From: Streptomyces sp. CG 926
GTDB lineage: Bacteria > Actinomycetota > Actinomycetes > Streptomycetales > Streptomycetaceae
DNA length: 64,000 nucleotides
Assembly: GCF_003148825.1 (NCBI RefSeq)
Contig: NZ_QGGZ01000001.1
Location: 620,001-684,000, forward strand
Reading direction: 5' to 3'
Positions 51,562-60,700 of the stretch are shown here, one piece after another. Each line of letters begins with the position of its first letter. The first letter of the stretch is position 1. The notes beneath the pieces are model-generated. The model was not told the DNA's origin. It searched no databases and saw nothing but the letters and a program-made list of their open reading frames with translations. The position numbers and the translations under genes are program-made.

Positions 51562-52727
51562 CTCTGGGACCCCCCGAGCCAGGCGAAGAGCATCCAGCCG
51601 AACTCGTACGGTCGGCACTCGCGGTCCACGGCGCCGGGCCGGAAGATCCGGTCGAGCGGGGCGAGGCGAGCGTGCGGTGCCACCCGGGTGGTGAGCCCCC
51701 GGGCGGCCCGGACGGCCTTCTTCGGGTCGCCGCGGTAGACCTTGCGCCAGGTGACGCCGAAGTCCTCGCGGATCATCGACTCCCGCGGGTTCCCGGTGGG
51801 GTCCGCGAGTTCGGGTACGTCGGTCATCCACCGCAGCCCGCGGCGGATCGCCGCGCCGAAGTCGGTGCCGCCCGCCTCGGCCAGGTCGAACAGCGCGGTC
51901 GGGGCCATCGCGTGCTGGTGCACGCTGTAGACCGGGTAGCCCTCCACCACGCCGCCCGTGCGGGCGTCGTAGTGCCACCACCACTGTCCGCCGTCACCCT
52001 GCAGCTCGCAGATACGGGCGGCGCAGGCGTCGGCGGCCGCGAGGGCCTCGGGGTCGTCACCGCTCGCGTGCAGCCGGGCCAACGCCTGCAGCGGATAGGT
52101 CTGGTCGGCGAAGCAGGCCACGTGGGACCGGTAGCCGGGGACCAGCCCGGGCTCGGTGGCGTGCGGGAAGAGCGGGCTGTCGCCGACCCTGGCCGCGAGC
52201 AGCCGTACACGGGCCGCCGTGAGGCGCTCCTCCACGTCCACCACGGCGCGCGCGGCCGCGAGCGCGGAGAGCACCCAGGCCGCCTCGACCGTGTACTGCG
52301 GCCGTCCGGGTACGTCGAGCGTGGCCACCCGGTCGAGGGCGTCGGCCAGTTTGGGATGACCGGTCTCGGCGGCGGCCCAGGCGATGAGCGCCGCGTCACC
52401 GAGGTTCACCACCCCGGGCAGCCGTTCCACGAGCAGACCCGTGAACTCCTCGGCGCTGCGCCCGCCGAAGAGCGCGCGCTGCCGGTCCTCGGGCAGGAAA
52501 CGAGCTCCCAGCGCGGTGATCGCCGCGTACCGGGTGCTCGTACCCCGCTGCTCCAGGACGGGGGTTCCCTCGGGTGAGACGACCCCGGCCCGGGTGAACA
52601 CGAAGGTCTCTTCGTCCGGCAGGTACATCGCCGGAAGCCCCGCCTCGGCCAGCGCGAGCAGCCGCTCGGCCAGCGCGTGCAGCGACCGGTCCTCGTCGGC
52701 CAGTGCTTCTAATCGTGTGGTGTTCAT
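51558..52727 (-). CDS. alpha/alpha-toroid protein of unknown function in the glycan locus
   Basis: A 389-residue protein, mostly paired helices (TVEAAWVLSALAAARAVVDVEE, YPLQALARLHASGDDPEALAA) as in six-hairpin glycosidases and related toroids. Distinct aromatic motifs GQWWWHYD and VEGYPVYSVHQHAMAPTAL may line an active-site cleft. No signal peptide, so cytosolic. I do not recognise a named family. It could be a glycan-lipid epimerase or lyase of the toroid class. The ATG is preceded by GGGGTGGGG, and a 433-bp gap lies upstream, so it probably starts the operon that runs to the glycosyltransferase at 44226. Confidence 0.75.
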   Translation of the reverse strand: MNTTRLEALADEDRSLHALAERLLALAEAGLPAMYLPDEETFVFTRAGVVSPEGTPVLEQRGTSTRYAAITALGARFLPEDRQRALFGGRSAEEFTGLLVERLPGVVNLGDAALIAWAAAETGHPKLADALDRVATLDVPGRPQYTVEAAWVLSALAAARAVVDVEERLTAARVRLLAARVGDSPLFPHATEPGLVPGYRSHVACFADQTYPLQALARLHASGDDPEALAAADACAARICELQGDGGQWWWHYDARTGGVVEGYPVYSVHQHAMAPTALFDLAEAGGTDFGAAIRRGLRWMTDVPELADPTGNPRESMIREDFGVTWRKVYRGDPKKAVRAARGLTTRVAPHARLAPLDRIFRPGAVDRECRPYEFGWMLFAWLGGSQR

Positions 52728-53160
52728 CGGGTCCCCACCCCGATGCCCCTGGTGCTCCCCGCACCCCGTATGTCCGAGCTGTACGGCTCCAACACACCTA
52801 CCCCCTCTGATCTTCTCCTCGGACGGACCTGGCGGTCGTCACTCCGTGGAGGGGGACTGCGCATGACGGCGTCCGCGCCCGCGGCGATGTCACGCCGATG
52901 GCACGAACCGTCCGAAGGCCGGCGTCTGGATCCCCCCAGCGATGCCTCGGACCGGGACACACGTGATCGGCGGTGCCGGCAGTCGCGGGTGTACCCGCTT
53001 CGGCCATGACACAGCCCTGGTGTCCTCGTCGTACACAACCCCCCACTGAGCATGGCCTGTTGCCTGCTCAGATCCCGTGTGCAGGGACACGTTATGCCCG
53101 CGGATGTTCGTTGATTGCGGTTTTGCGGAAATGCCGGTGCCCTAAATTGCCGACATTCCG
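52728..53160. promoter_or_regulatory. 433-bp intergenic region upstream of the minus-strand polysaccharide operon
   Basis: I see no credible gene here; the reading frames present are short and lack ribosome sites. It should hold the promoter of the operon starting at 52727, and perhaps the end of the acyltransferase transcript. A short hairpin, GCGGGT-GT-ACCCGC, lies at 52985-52998, and the last about 60 bp (53100-53160) are notably less GC-rich. No -10/-35 pair can be called reliably. Confidence 0.4.
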
Positions 53161-53760
53161 TCAGGTTCGCTCGATGAGCGTGCCGTCCTTCTCGTCGTGC
53201 AGCGCTCCGGTGCGCGGGCACTCCCAGGTGCCCGGCTCCCCCTCGCGCTCCACCAGGCGGACCCCGGCCCGGCCCACCCACCCGATCCGCCGCGCCGGCA
53301 CGCCCGCGACGAGCGCGAAGTCCGGCACGTCCTTGGACACCACGGCGCCGGCCGCGACGAGCGCCCAGCGCCCGACGCGCACCCCGGCCACGCACACCGA
53401 ACGGGCCCCGAGCGAGGCCCCCTCGGCGACCACGACCCCGGCGGCCTCCCAGTCGCCGTCCCGCTTGATCCGACCCTCGGGGTCGACCGCGCGCGGGTAG
53501 AAGTCGTTGGTGAGCACGGCCGCGGGGCCGATGAAGACCCCGTCGCCGAGGACCGCGGGTTCGTAGACGAGTGCGTAGTTCTGCAGCTTCACGTGGTCAC
53601 CGATCCGTACACCGGGCCCTACGTACGCCCCGCGCCCCACGATGCACCCGCGCCCGAGCCGGGCCTCCTCACGGATCTGTGCCAGATCCCAGATCGTGGT
53701 CCCCTCGCCGAGTTCGGCGCTCTCGTCGACCTGGGAGGAGGGTTGGATTCGGACACTCAC
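53161..53760 (-). CDS. WlbB/WbpD-like sugar N-acyltransferase (left-handed beta-helix)
   Basis: A 199-residue trimeric hexapeptide-repeat transferase. The repeats run from about 18 to 150. VYEPAVLGDGVFIGPAAVLTN and FYPRAVD match the active-site loop of WlbB/WbpD, whose Asn (in LTN here) and neighbouring residues position acetyl-CoA and UDP-GlcNAc3NA. WlbB N-acetylates C3 of the uronic acid made by WlbA and WlbC. These fit the Gfo/Idh dehydrogenase at 24473 and the aminotransferase at 28588, although the genes are 25 kb apart. The C-terminal 40 residues form a CPRTGALH-type extension of unknown role. Confidence 0.85.
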   Translation of the reverse strand: MSVRIQPSSQVDESAELGEGTTIWDLAQIREEARLGRGCIVGRGAYVGPGVRIGDHVKLQNYALVYEPAVLGDGVFIGPAAVLTNDFYPRAVDPEGRIKRDGDWEAAGVVVAEGASLGARSVCVAGVRVGRWALVAAGAVVSKDVPDFALVAGVPARRIGWVGRAGVRLVEREGEPGTWECPRTGALHDEKDGTLIERT

Positions 53761-53926
53761 GGCGCGGTCCCCTTACGGCTGCGAGGCATACGGAAGCACA
53801 GGTGCACGAAGTACGCATGTGCGGAGTGCGGGTGTACGAGCCGAGCATATGCGCCGACGGGTCGGCCCACCCGCAGATCAACCGACTGTTCACGCAACGC
53901 ACTTGAGCCGGGCCCGGGCGGCCGGG

Positions 53927-54487
53927 TCAATCGACCGCCGTGAAGTAGGCGGCCGGATACAGGGAGTCGAGCGCGATCCAGCGCTGCGTCGTCGCCTCGG
54001 CGGGCGCCCGGCCGCCGCCCGCCGAGGCGCGGAGGAAGCCCTGCACGTCAAGAGCGATGCGGGGATCGTCGTCGATGCGCCGTGCCATGTCGTAGTAGGC
54101 GGCGAGCTCATGGACGCACCGCGGGGTGGCGGCCGCACAGGAGCAGGCGACGCCGGCGAGCGCCGGGGCGGGCGAATGGCCCGCGTCGGCGAGCGCGCGG
54201 TACAGGTCGTCGGTGAGCAGGGGCCGGCCGCCGCCCAGCCGGCGGGAGATCTCGGCCGTCGCCCCCGGCGACATCGGCGCCACCTCGATCGTGACCACCG
54301 AGGTGCCGCGACCTCGATGCACGACGGCACGCACGGTCCGGTCGTCGAACGTGATCCGGACCTTCCCCTCGCGTACCGCGCGGCGTGCGCTCGGCAGCTG
54401 GGGATCGGGACGGGTCTGACGCAACGACTCGGCGAACCGGACCCAGTCCTTGCCCCACTTCGTGTAACCGTGGTCGCGGTCGCCCAT
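53927..54487 (-). CDS. SWIM zinc-finger protein, partner of the SNF2 helicase
   Basis: A 186-residue protein. The SWIM motif (C-x-C-x(n)-C-x-H) is visible as CSCAAATPRCVH near residue 123-134. The N-terminal part (about 40-120) is mixed alpha/beta with RITFDDRTVRAVVHRG. SWIM domains bind DNA or proteins and are often found beside or within SNF2-family ATPases. It starts 2 nt after the SNF2 gene stop, so the two are coupled and probably act together on DNA or chromatin-like substrates. An ATG at 54487 fits the domain. Confidence 0.85.
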   Translation of the reverse strand: MGDRDHGYTKWGKDWVRFAESLRQTRPDPQLPSARRAVREGKVRITFDDRTVRAVVHRGRGTSVVTIEVAPMSPGATAEISRRLGGGRPLLTDDLYRALADAGHSPAPALAGVACSCAAATPRCVHELAAYYDMARRIDDDPRIALDVQGFLRASAGGGRAPAEATTQRWIALDSLYPAAYFTAVD

Positions 54488-54489
54488 GG

Positions 54490-56310
54490 TCAGTTCACCC
54501 GCTTCCGGCGCAGGACCTCGACGAGACGGTCGTCGTCCAGTCGGGTCAGCGCGGCGACCCCGGACACGTCGGTGATGCCCGACAGGGCGGACTTGCGGTG
54601 GTGCATAGCCGCGATGTGCTCCTCGACCGTGGTACCGGTGGTCAGGGTCGTGACGGTGACCGTGCGGGTCTGACCGATCCGGTGGACCCGGTCGGAGGCC
54701 TGGGCCTCCACGGCCGGGTTCCACCACCGGTCGAAGTGGATGACGTCGGCCGCGCGCGTGAGCGTGAGCCCGGTGCCCCCCGCCTTCAGGCTGAGGACGA
54801 GCACCTTCGGACCGTCGTCGGACCGGAACCGGCGGACGATGTCGGCCCGCTGCTCCTGGTTCAGACCACCGTGGAAGAACGGCGCATCCACCCCGAACTG
54901 TTCGGCGAAGTGCCGGACCAGCAGTTCACCGGTCTGCCGGTATTGGGTGAAGACCAGGGTCGGGGCGTCGTTCTCCAGATTGGCGGCCACGATGTCGGTG
55001 CACAGGTCGAGCTTGCCCGACCTGCCCGCCAGCTCGCCGAGGTCGTCCGTGATCAGGCCCGGATGGTTGCAGACCTGCTTGAGCGACGTCAGGACCGCGA
55101 GCACCTTGCTCTGTCGCCGGGCGCCGGTGCCGAAGCCGTCGTCGACGACCTGGTCCAGCAGCCGGTCGTACAGCTGCTCCTGCTCCTCGCTGAGGTCGCA
55201 GATGAGATCGGCGTGGATCTTGGCCGGGAGCGACCCCGCGACCTGGGACTTCTTCCGCATCAGCACGACCGGCTCGATGGCCCCGCGCAACCGGGCCGAG
55301 GCGGCCCGGGAGCCGTCCGCGATCGGCCGCACGAAGCGACGGCGGAACTGCGCCCGGTTCGCGAACAGGTGCGGCGCGACCAGATCGAGCAGGGCCCACA
55401 GCTCGTCGAGGTGGTTCTCCACGGGCGTGCCGGTCAGGGCGATCCGGGCGTCGGCCGCGAGGGTGCGCGCGGCCTTCGACACCTGCGTACGGGGGTTCTT
55501 CAGGACCTGCGCCTCGTCGAAGACCGCGGTGCTCCACCGGATCCCCGCCAGGGTCGGGCCGTGCGAGCGGAGCGTGGGGTACCCGGTGAGCACCACCGTG
55601 CCGCCGGCCACCTCGGGCGGCGGCCCGCCGCGCCAGATCACGGTCCGCAGTCCGGGGGCGAACCGCGCGATCTCGTGCGCCCAGTTCCCCACCAACGAGG
55701 TCGGGCAGACGACCAGTTGTGGAGCCCGCGCGGCGCGTCCGGCGAGCCAACCGATGGTCTGCAGGGTCTTGCCGAGTCCCATCTCGTCGGCCAGTACCGC
55801 GCCGCCGTGCGCCTCGATGCTCTCGCGCAGCCAGCTCACCCCACGCGCCTGGTAGGGCCGCAGGTCGGCGGTGAGCACGGTGCGCATCTCGGCCCCCACC
55901 GAGGTGGTGCGGCGGAAGACGCCCCCCGCGTGCTCCGCCGTCGTCACGGCGACGCCTGTGGCGTCGGGGACCGCGTGCGCGGCGATCGGCAGAGCCGGCC
56001 CGGCCGACCCGATCGAATCGCCGCCGCCCTCGATCCACGACCTCCAGGCCTTCACCGACGGGCCGGGCGAGTCGAGGGGAACGGCCGCGAGCCGGTCCGG
56101 CTCGACCAGTACGCAGTCGACGTCGGTCACCTCGAGGCCGCCGAGGTCCGGCGTCGGCACGGCCAGGGAGACGGTCTCGTCGTCGCCGACCGGCGGGGCC
56201 GCCCCCACGGCGCCGTCGGCCCAGGTCCACAGGGCGAACATGTGTCGGTCGGGCAGGTAGGTGGCCTGAATCGAGCGCTGCTCGGAATTCGACAAGGTGG
56301 GTGCGGTCAT
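54490..56310 (-). CDS. SNF2-family DEAD/DEAH-box ATPase (helicase-like)
   Basis: A 606-residue SWI2/SNF2 DNA translocase. From the ATG at 56310 (AAGG upstream) a N-terminal region of about 150 residues precedes the RecA pair. Motif I is DEMGLGKT, motif II DEAQ (in VFDEAQVLKNP), motif III LTGTPVEN. In the second half come LVFTQY, GGTGLTLTRA and DRVHRIGQTR. All motifs are intact. A start further upstream at 56655 would add about 115 poorly conserved residues and is less likely. It is translationally linked to the SWIM gene; the pair may remodel protein-DNA complexes or act in repair. Confidence 0.92.
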   Translation of the reverse strand: MTAPTLSNSEQRSIQATYLPDRHMFALWTWADGAVGAAPPVGDDETVSLAVPTPDLGGLEVTDVDCVLVEPDRLAAVPLDSPGPSVKAWRSWIEGGGDSIGSAGPALPIAAHAVPDATGVAVTTAEHAGGVFRRTTSVGAEMRTVLTADLRPYQARGVSWLRESIEAHGGAVLADEMGLGKTLQTIGWLAGRAARAPQLVVCPTSLVGNWAHEIARFAPGLRTVIWRGGPPPEVAGGTVVLTGYPTLRSHGPTLAGIRWSTAVFDEAQVLKNPRTQVSKAARTLAADARIALTGTPVENHLDELWALLDLVAPHLFANRAQFRRRFVRPIADGSRAASARLRGAIEPVVLMRKKSQVAGSLPAKIHADLICDLSEEQEQLYDRLLDQVVDDGFGTGARRQSKVLAVLTSLKQVCNHPGLITDDLGELAGRSGKLDLCTDIVAANLENDAPTLVFTQYRQTGELLVRHFAEQFGVDAPFFHGGLNQEQRADIVRRFRSDDGPKVLVLSLKAGGTGLTLTRAADVIHFDRWWNPAVEAQASDRVHRIGQTRTVTVTTLTTGTTVEEHIAAMHHRKSALSGITDVSGVAALTRLDDDRLVEVLRRKRVN

Positions 56311-56846
56311 GAACGCCTTCGGGTGCGGTCCGGAAAAGCCGACCAGCGGACCGTAAGCAATGATCGGACGGGTGTCAATTCCCGGACGACGGATAGTGGT
56401 CGGCGACTTTCCGGCGTACCCGAGGGCATGCCGTGGACCTTCTGTCAATTGCTGAACCTGAGGCTTGACCTGGCGAGAATTCCGTGCCCCACCTGGCGTT
56501 CCGGAGGAAGTCGACCGCTTCTGCCTGCCGATCCGGCGGACAGAAATCCCTTTCCCGCATATCTTCCGAACGAGAGGATCGGAATTCTCCCGAAGAAGCC
56601 GACCGGGAAGCTTCGGGATTTCCACGGAGAGGAACGGAAAAGTCCGCGGAGTCAATCCTCGGGCGCCCGGTTCTCCATCGGCGCGGTCACGCGATATCAG
56701 GCACCGGACCCGGTCCGGGTTCGGCCGTTCCCGCTCACGGTGCGGCGCAATGGGGGCGGAAAGAGGTGAAACCCGATCGACGGTGCGGCGTTAGAGGGGT
56801 GGGCCGCCGTTTCGCCCGCGGCGCAGACGCGAGTACGAGGAGCACG
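56311..56846. promoter_or_regulatory. 536-bp divergent intergenic region with less GC-rich DNA
   Basis: This gap separates the SNF2 gene (minus) from the channel gene (plus). No credible gene was found. It is visibly less GC-rich than the flanks. An imperfect stem-loop occurs at 56581-56623, with exact arms CCCGAAG (56589-56595) and CTTCGGG (56611-56617), extended by mismatched GGAATT/ATTTCC. It could be an RNA hairpin or operator; promoters for both genes should lie here. Confidence 0.45.
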
Positions 56847-57734
56847 ATGAGAGACCCGAGGCCGGCCGGACGTGGTCGGATGAAGCTGGCAGCCCGATGC
56901 CGGGTGGCCACGGAGGCCCCCGCCTTCGGGATGGTCGTCTTCTGCGCGATCCTCTTCAACGCCGCGTTGATGGGGGTGGAGACCTACAGCGGCCTCGCCG
57001 CGGAGTACCGGCTCGTGCTCCAGGGCGCGGAGAACTGCTGCCTGGCCCTGTTCACCCTGGAGATGCTGCTGCGCGTGGGCGCCTGTGCGGACCGGCCGAA
57101 AGCATTCTTCCGCGACCCGTGGAACCTCTTCGACCTCGCGGTCGTCGCCTCCGCCTTCGTCCCGCTCGTCCGCGAGAACACCACCCTGCTGCGGCTGCTG
57201 CGCCTCGCCCGGGTCCTGCGCACCGCCCGCTTCCTGCCGCACCTGCGCATCCTGCTGATCGCGGTGGGCCGCAGTCTGCCGGGCACCGCCAGCTTCCTGT
57301 TCGTCGGCGCGCTGGTGCTGTACGTGTACGCCATGATCGGCTGGGTCTGCTTCGCGCGGTCGGACCCCGGGCACTACGGCTCGGTGGGTCGCGCGATGCT
57401 CACGCTCTTCCTGCTGACCACGCTCGACGGCCTGACGGACGCCGTCCGCGCGGGTCTGCAGATCTCCCGGCTGAGCATCATCTACTACGCCTCCTACGCG
57501 CTGCTCGCCTCCTTCGTGCTGGTGAACGTACTGATCGGTGTGGTCCTCAACTCCCTGGACGAGGCACGCGAGATGGAGGACGAGGCGAAGCGCGCCCCGG
57601 AGCCGGGCGCGGAGCCCGACGTCCGGGCGCGGATCGCCACGGCCCGCCGGGCCCTGGACGAGATCGAGGCGAGCCTGCCACCCACGGCCGACCGGCCGGA
57701 GCGGCAGCTGGAGGCCTCGCACACCGGGGCCTGA
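56847..57734 (+). CDS. voltage-gated cation channel (BacNaV-like) with Asp-rich filter
   Basis: A 295-residue six-helix channel subunit; four would form the channel. S1 is at about 26-46, S4 about 113-135 with a repeated Arg pattern (LLRLLRLARVLRTARFLPHLR), S5 about 148-168 and S6 about 205-230. The pore helix and filter read AMLTLFLLTTLDGLTD, so the filter is T192-L-D194-G-L-T-D198. NavAb-type sodium channels have TLESWSM. Here Asp replaces both the Glu and the terminal Met, and Trp is Leu. A charged helical C-terminal tail follows S6, with a predicted coiled coil. ATG follows CGAGGAG. Confidence 0.88.
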   Translation: MRDPRPAGRGRMKLAARCRVATEAPAFGMVVFCAILFNAALMGVETYSGLAAEYRLVLQGAENCCLALFTLEMLLRVGACADRPKAFFRDPWNLFDLAVVASAFVPLVRENTTLLRLLRLARVLRTARFLPHLRILLIAVGRSLPGTASFLFVGALVLYVYAMIGWVCFARSDPGHYGSVGRAMLTLFLLTTLDGLTDAVRAGLQISRLSIIYYASYALLASFVLVNVLIGVVLNSLDEAREMEDEAKRAPEPGAEPDVRARIATARRALDEIEASLPPTADRPERQLEASHTGA

Positions 57735-57761
57735 TACCGGCCCGGCGGCCAGGCGGCCCGG

Positions 57762-60700
57762 TCAGGTGTCGCCGCGGACGATCAGCCGGAGGTCCCGGCC
57801 CCCGTACGGGCGCTCCTCGGCGCTCCAGTGTTGCGGCCAGCCGGGGAGCGGGGGCTCCGGGTCGCTCTTGAAGCGCACGCCCTGGAAGTGGGCCCCGCCT
57901 CCGAACAGGGCGTTCCGGAAGTCCGCCGGTTGTTCGAACGTGGTGTCGGAACTCGTCAGTTCGCGTTCCCAGGTCGCGGACGCGAAGGAGACGGGGCTGA
58001 CGAACCTGGTCCCGCTCAGCCTGACCCGACCGCGGAAGACGGTGCCGGAGAAGTCGGCCGCGCCGGTCACGTGCATGGCGCTCAGGTCCGCCGCGTCCTC
58101 CAGCACGGCCCGCGCGAAGGACACCTCGCCGAGGAACACGGCGTTCGTGCAGGCCGCCGGACCGCGGAAGACCGTACGACGGAACCCGCTCGCCCCGTGG
58201 AAGCGGCTCCGGTCGAAGGCGCCGCCGTCCTGGAACACCGCGCCGTCGAAGGAGACCGGGCCGCCGAAGGTCGCACCCACGAACGCGGCCCGGCTGTCGA
58301 ACACGGCCCGCGTGAAGGAGGCACGGTCGGTGAACTCGACGTCCACCCGGTTCCAGCCGTCCACGAAACGCGCCCGGTCGAAGGCGGCGGGCCCCAGCCG
58401 GACGGGTCCCGACGTACGGGGCTCCAGGGCCGTGAGCAGTCGCGGGAGCAGACCGTGCGCGAAGGTCGTGCCCCGGAGGTCCAGCGGGGCTCCCGGCCGC
58501 AGGGCCGCCAGGTAGGCCCGCTCCTCCTGCGCCTCCAGATGCGCCAGGCACCGCCCGTACCCGGGCAGTCGGACACCGCCGCAGGCCGCGGACCCGGCCA
58601 CCTCGGCTCCGCAGGTCGGCCAGTCGACGGCCGCGTCCAGGAGCGGGTCGGCGTCCATCAGTACCTGCCCGAGCAGTTCGGCGGCGGATTCCGGGCCGCC
58701 GCACACCCAGCCCCCGTCGTCGCGGCCCACCCGCTCCAGGTCGACCCGCACGGGAAACCCGAACAGCCCGTCGAGATCCCGGTGCAGGCGGTGGGACACG
58801 GCGAGGACGATCGTCCCGGGGACAGCCGTCCGCCCCAGCCGGTCGAGGACCGCGGGATCCCGGACCAGTCGGCCGGTCTCCCGCGTCCCGATGCCCACGG
58901 CCACGGCCAGGGAAGGGGGCATCCCCTCCATCCACCGCCCTCCGTACCCCAGCGCGACCGCGCGCAGTACGGACAGCAGACGGCCCGCCTTGGCATGGGC
59001 GCCGGGCGCGTCCACGACGAGGAGGAGCGGCTCCTCCCCCTGGCCGCCGACCGATCGTCCGCCGACGCCGGCGCGCGAGACGAGCTCGACCAGCATGTCC
59101 CTGGTCTCCGCGACCGGCGAACTCCCGATCGGGATCAGGCCGTCGTCACCGGGCCGTACCGCCAGGCACACCCCGGTGTCCGTGTCTGCCTCGTCCCGCC
59201 CGGAGCCCTCCAACGCCGCCCGGAATCCCGGCTGTTCCAGCAGGGCGTCGGCCAGCAGGAAGACCATGCGGTTGCGCCAGACCGTGTGGACGACGCCGAC
59301 CAGCGCGCCGTCCACGGAGACCGGGCCGCCCCGGAAGTGCGTCCAGCCCTCCGGCTCCCCGGAGAGGCGGACGAGTTCGCCGTTGCGGCCGCCGTCGTGC
59401 GGGGCCGCCTCACCCGTCAGCGCGAGCGGGTCCCCCTGGTCGGTGCGGCCGTCGATCCGTAGCCGGTCCACGCGGTGATGGTCCGCCGCCGTCAGCCAGG
59501 GCAGCGGCTCCGCGCGGACGGCCGGGTCCACCAGGTCCTCGTCGGCCTGGAGCAGCAGCATCCGGGGCGCCGCGTCGTCCGACCACACCACGCGGCAGGG
59601 GATCTCCCGGTCGGCGGGCCGTACCCAGGCCACCGCGCCCGGCGCGGGCTGCGCGTCGCCGACCGTCAGGACCAGCCTCGGCGTCAGCAGGGTGCCGACC
59701 TCCTGCGGCTCGGGCATGGCGTCGTGGCGGACCCGGACGACCCGGTCGGCCAGGCCCGGCTCCCCCGGGGGCCTGGCCGCGAACGGCAGCGCGCCCTCGG
59801 CCACCCGGCGCACGCCCTCCCGGCCCGTGGTGACCCGGGTCGCGGAGAAGTCCGGGCCGGTGCTCCGGTTGCGGGACATGAACTCCCAGACCCGGCGCCG
59901 GACCAGCTCCCGTACGGCGGCCACGTCGCCGCGTAGTTGCGAGCCGAGCAGCGCCTCCCGTACGCCGGGCAGGAACTCGAACTCCACCTCCGCGGCGTCC
60001 CGTTCGTCCTCCCAGGGCTCGAAGAGCCCGCCGAGGGCGACCTCGGCGAGGTGGCCGTGCTCCGAGTCGCGCAGCAGGGAGCGTCGGACGAGGGTCATCA
60101 CGGGCAGGGTCAGCGGTACGGCGGCCAGGTGGGCGGCGAGCTGCTGGGCCGTCGGCGAGGCGCTCGCCCGGAAGCGTTCCAGCACGTCCAGGGCGCTGCG
60201 GCCGCCGGCGGGGGCGGGATCCTCCGGGGCGCTCGCGGCGGCGGGTTCCCCATCGAGGCGCAGACAGGCCAGGCGCCGCCACCGGCCGTCCCCGGAGACC
60301 ACCCGCACCAGGCGGGCCAGGCTGCCGGAGGCGACCCCGACCACCGGCACCAGGGGCACCACGGGGACGACGGGCGAGCCTGCGGTGCGGCGGCGTCCGG
60401 CGCGGGCGCGGCGGGCGGCCGGGACGCGCTGCCAGGAGCGGGTGGCGGCGGCCGGTCGGTCGGCTCGGACGGCGAAGGGGACGGGCCGGACGGCGCCGCG
60501 CGTCCAGAGCCGTTCGGGCAGGACGTTCAGTACGGCCACGGCGTTGTGCGCGCACCAGTGCCGGAGCATGCTCCGCATCGGGGCCTCCCGCCAGCCGCCC
60601 GCCACGGTGTCGGAGAGGACGAGGATCAGCCGGCGGCCCGCCGGGTCGGCCAGTTCCAGGGGGTTGCGGGGCGGGCCGCCGTGGCCGCGGGTGACCATCG

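Noticed and set aside
52743-53009. 88-codon plus-strand frame in the intergenic region
   Set aside because: No ribosome site, no recognisable domain, and an Arg/Ser/Pro-rich product typical of chance frames.
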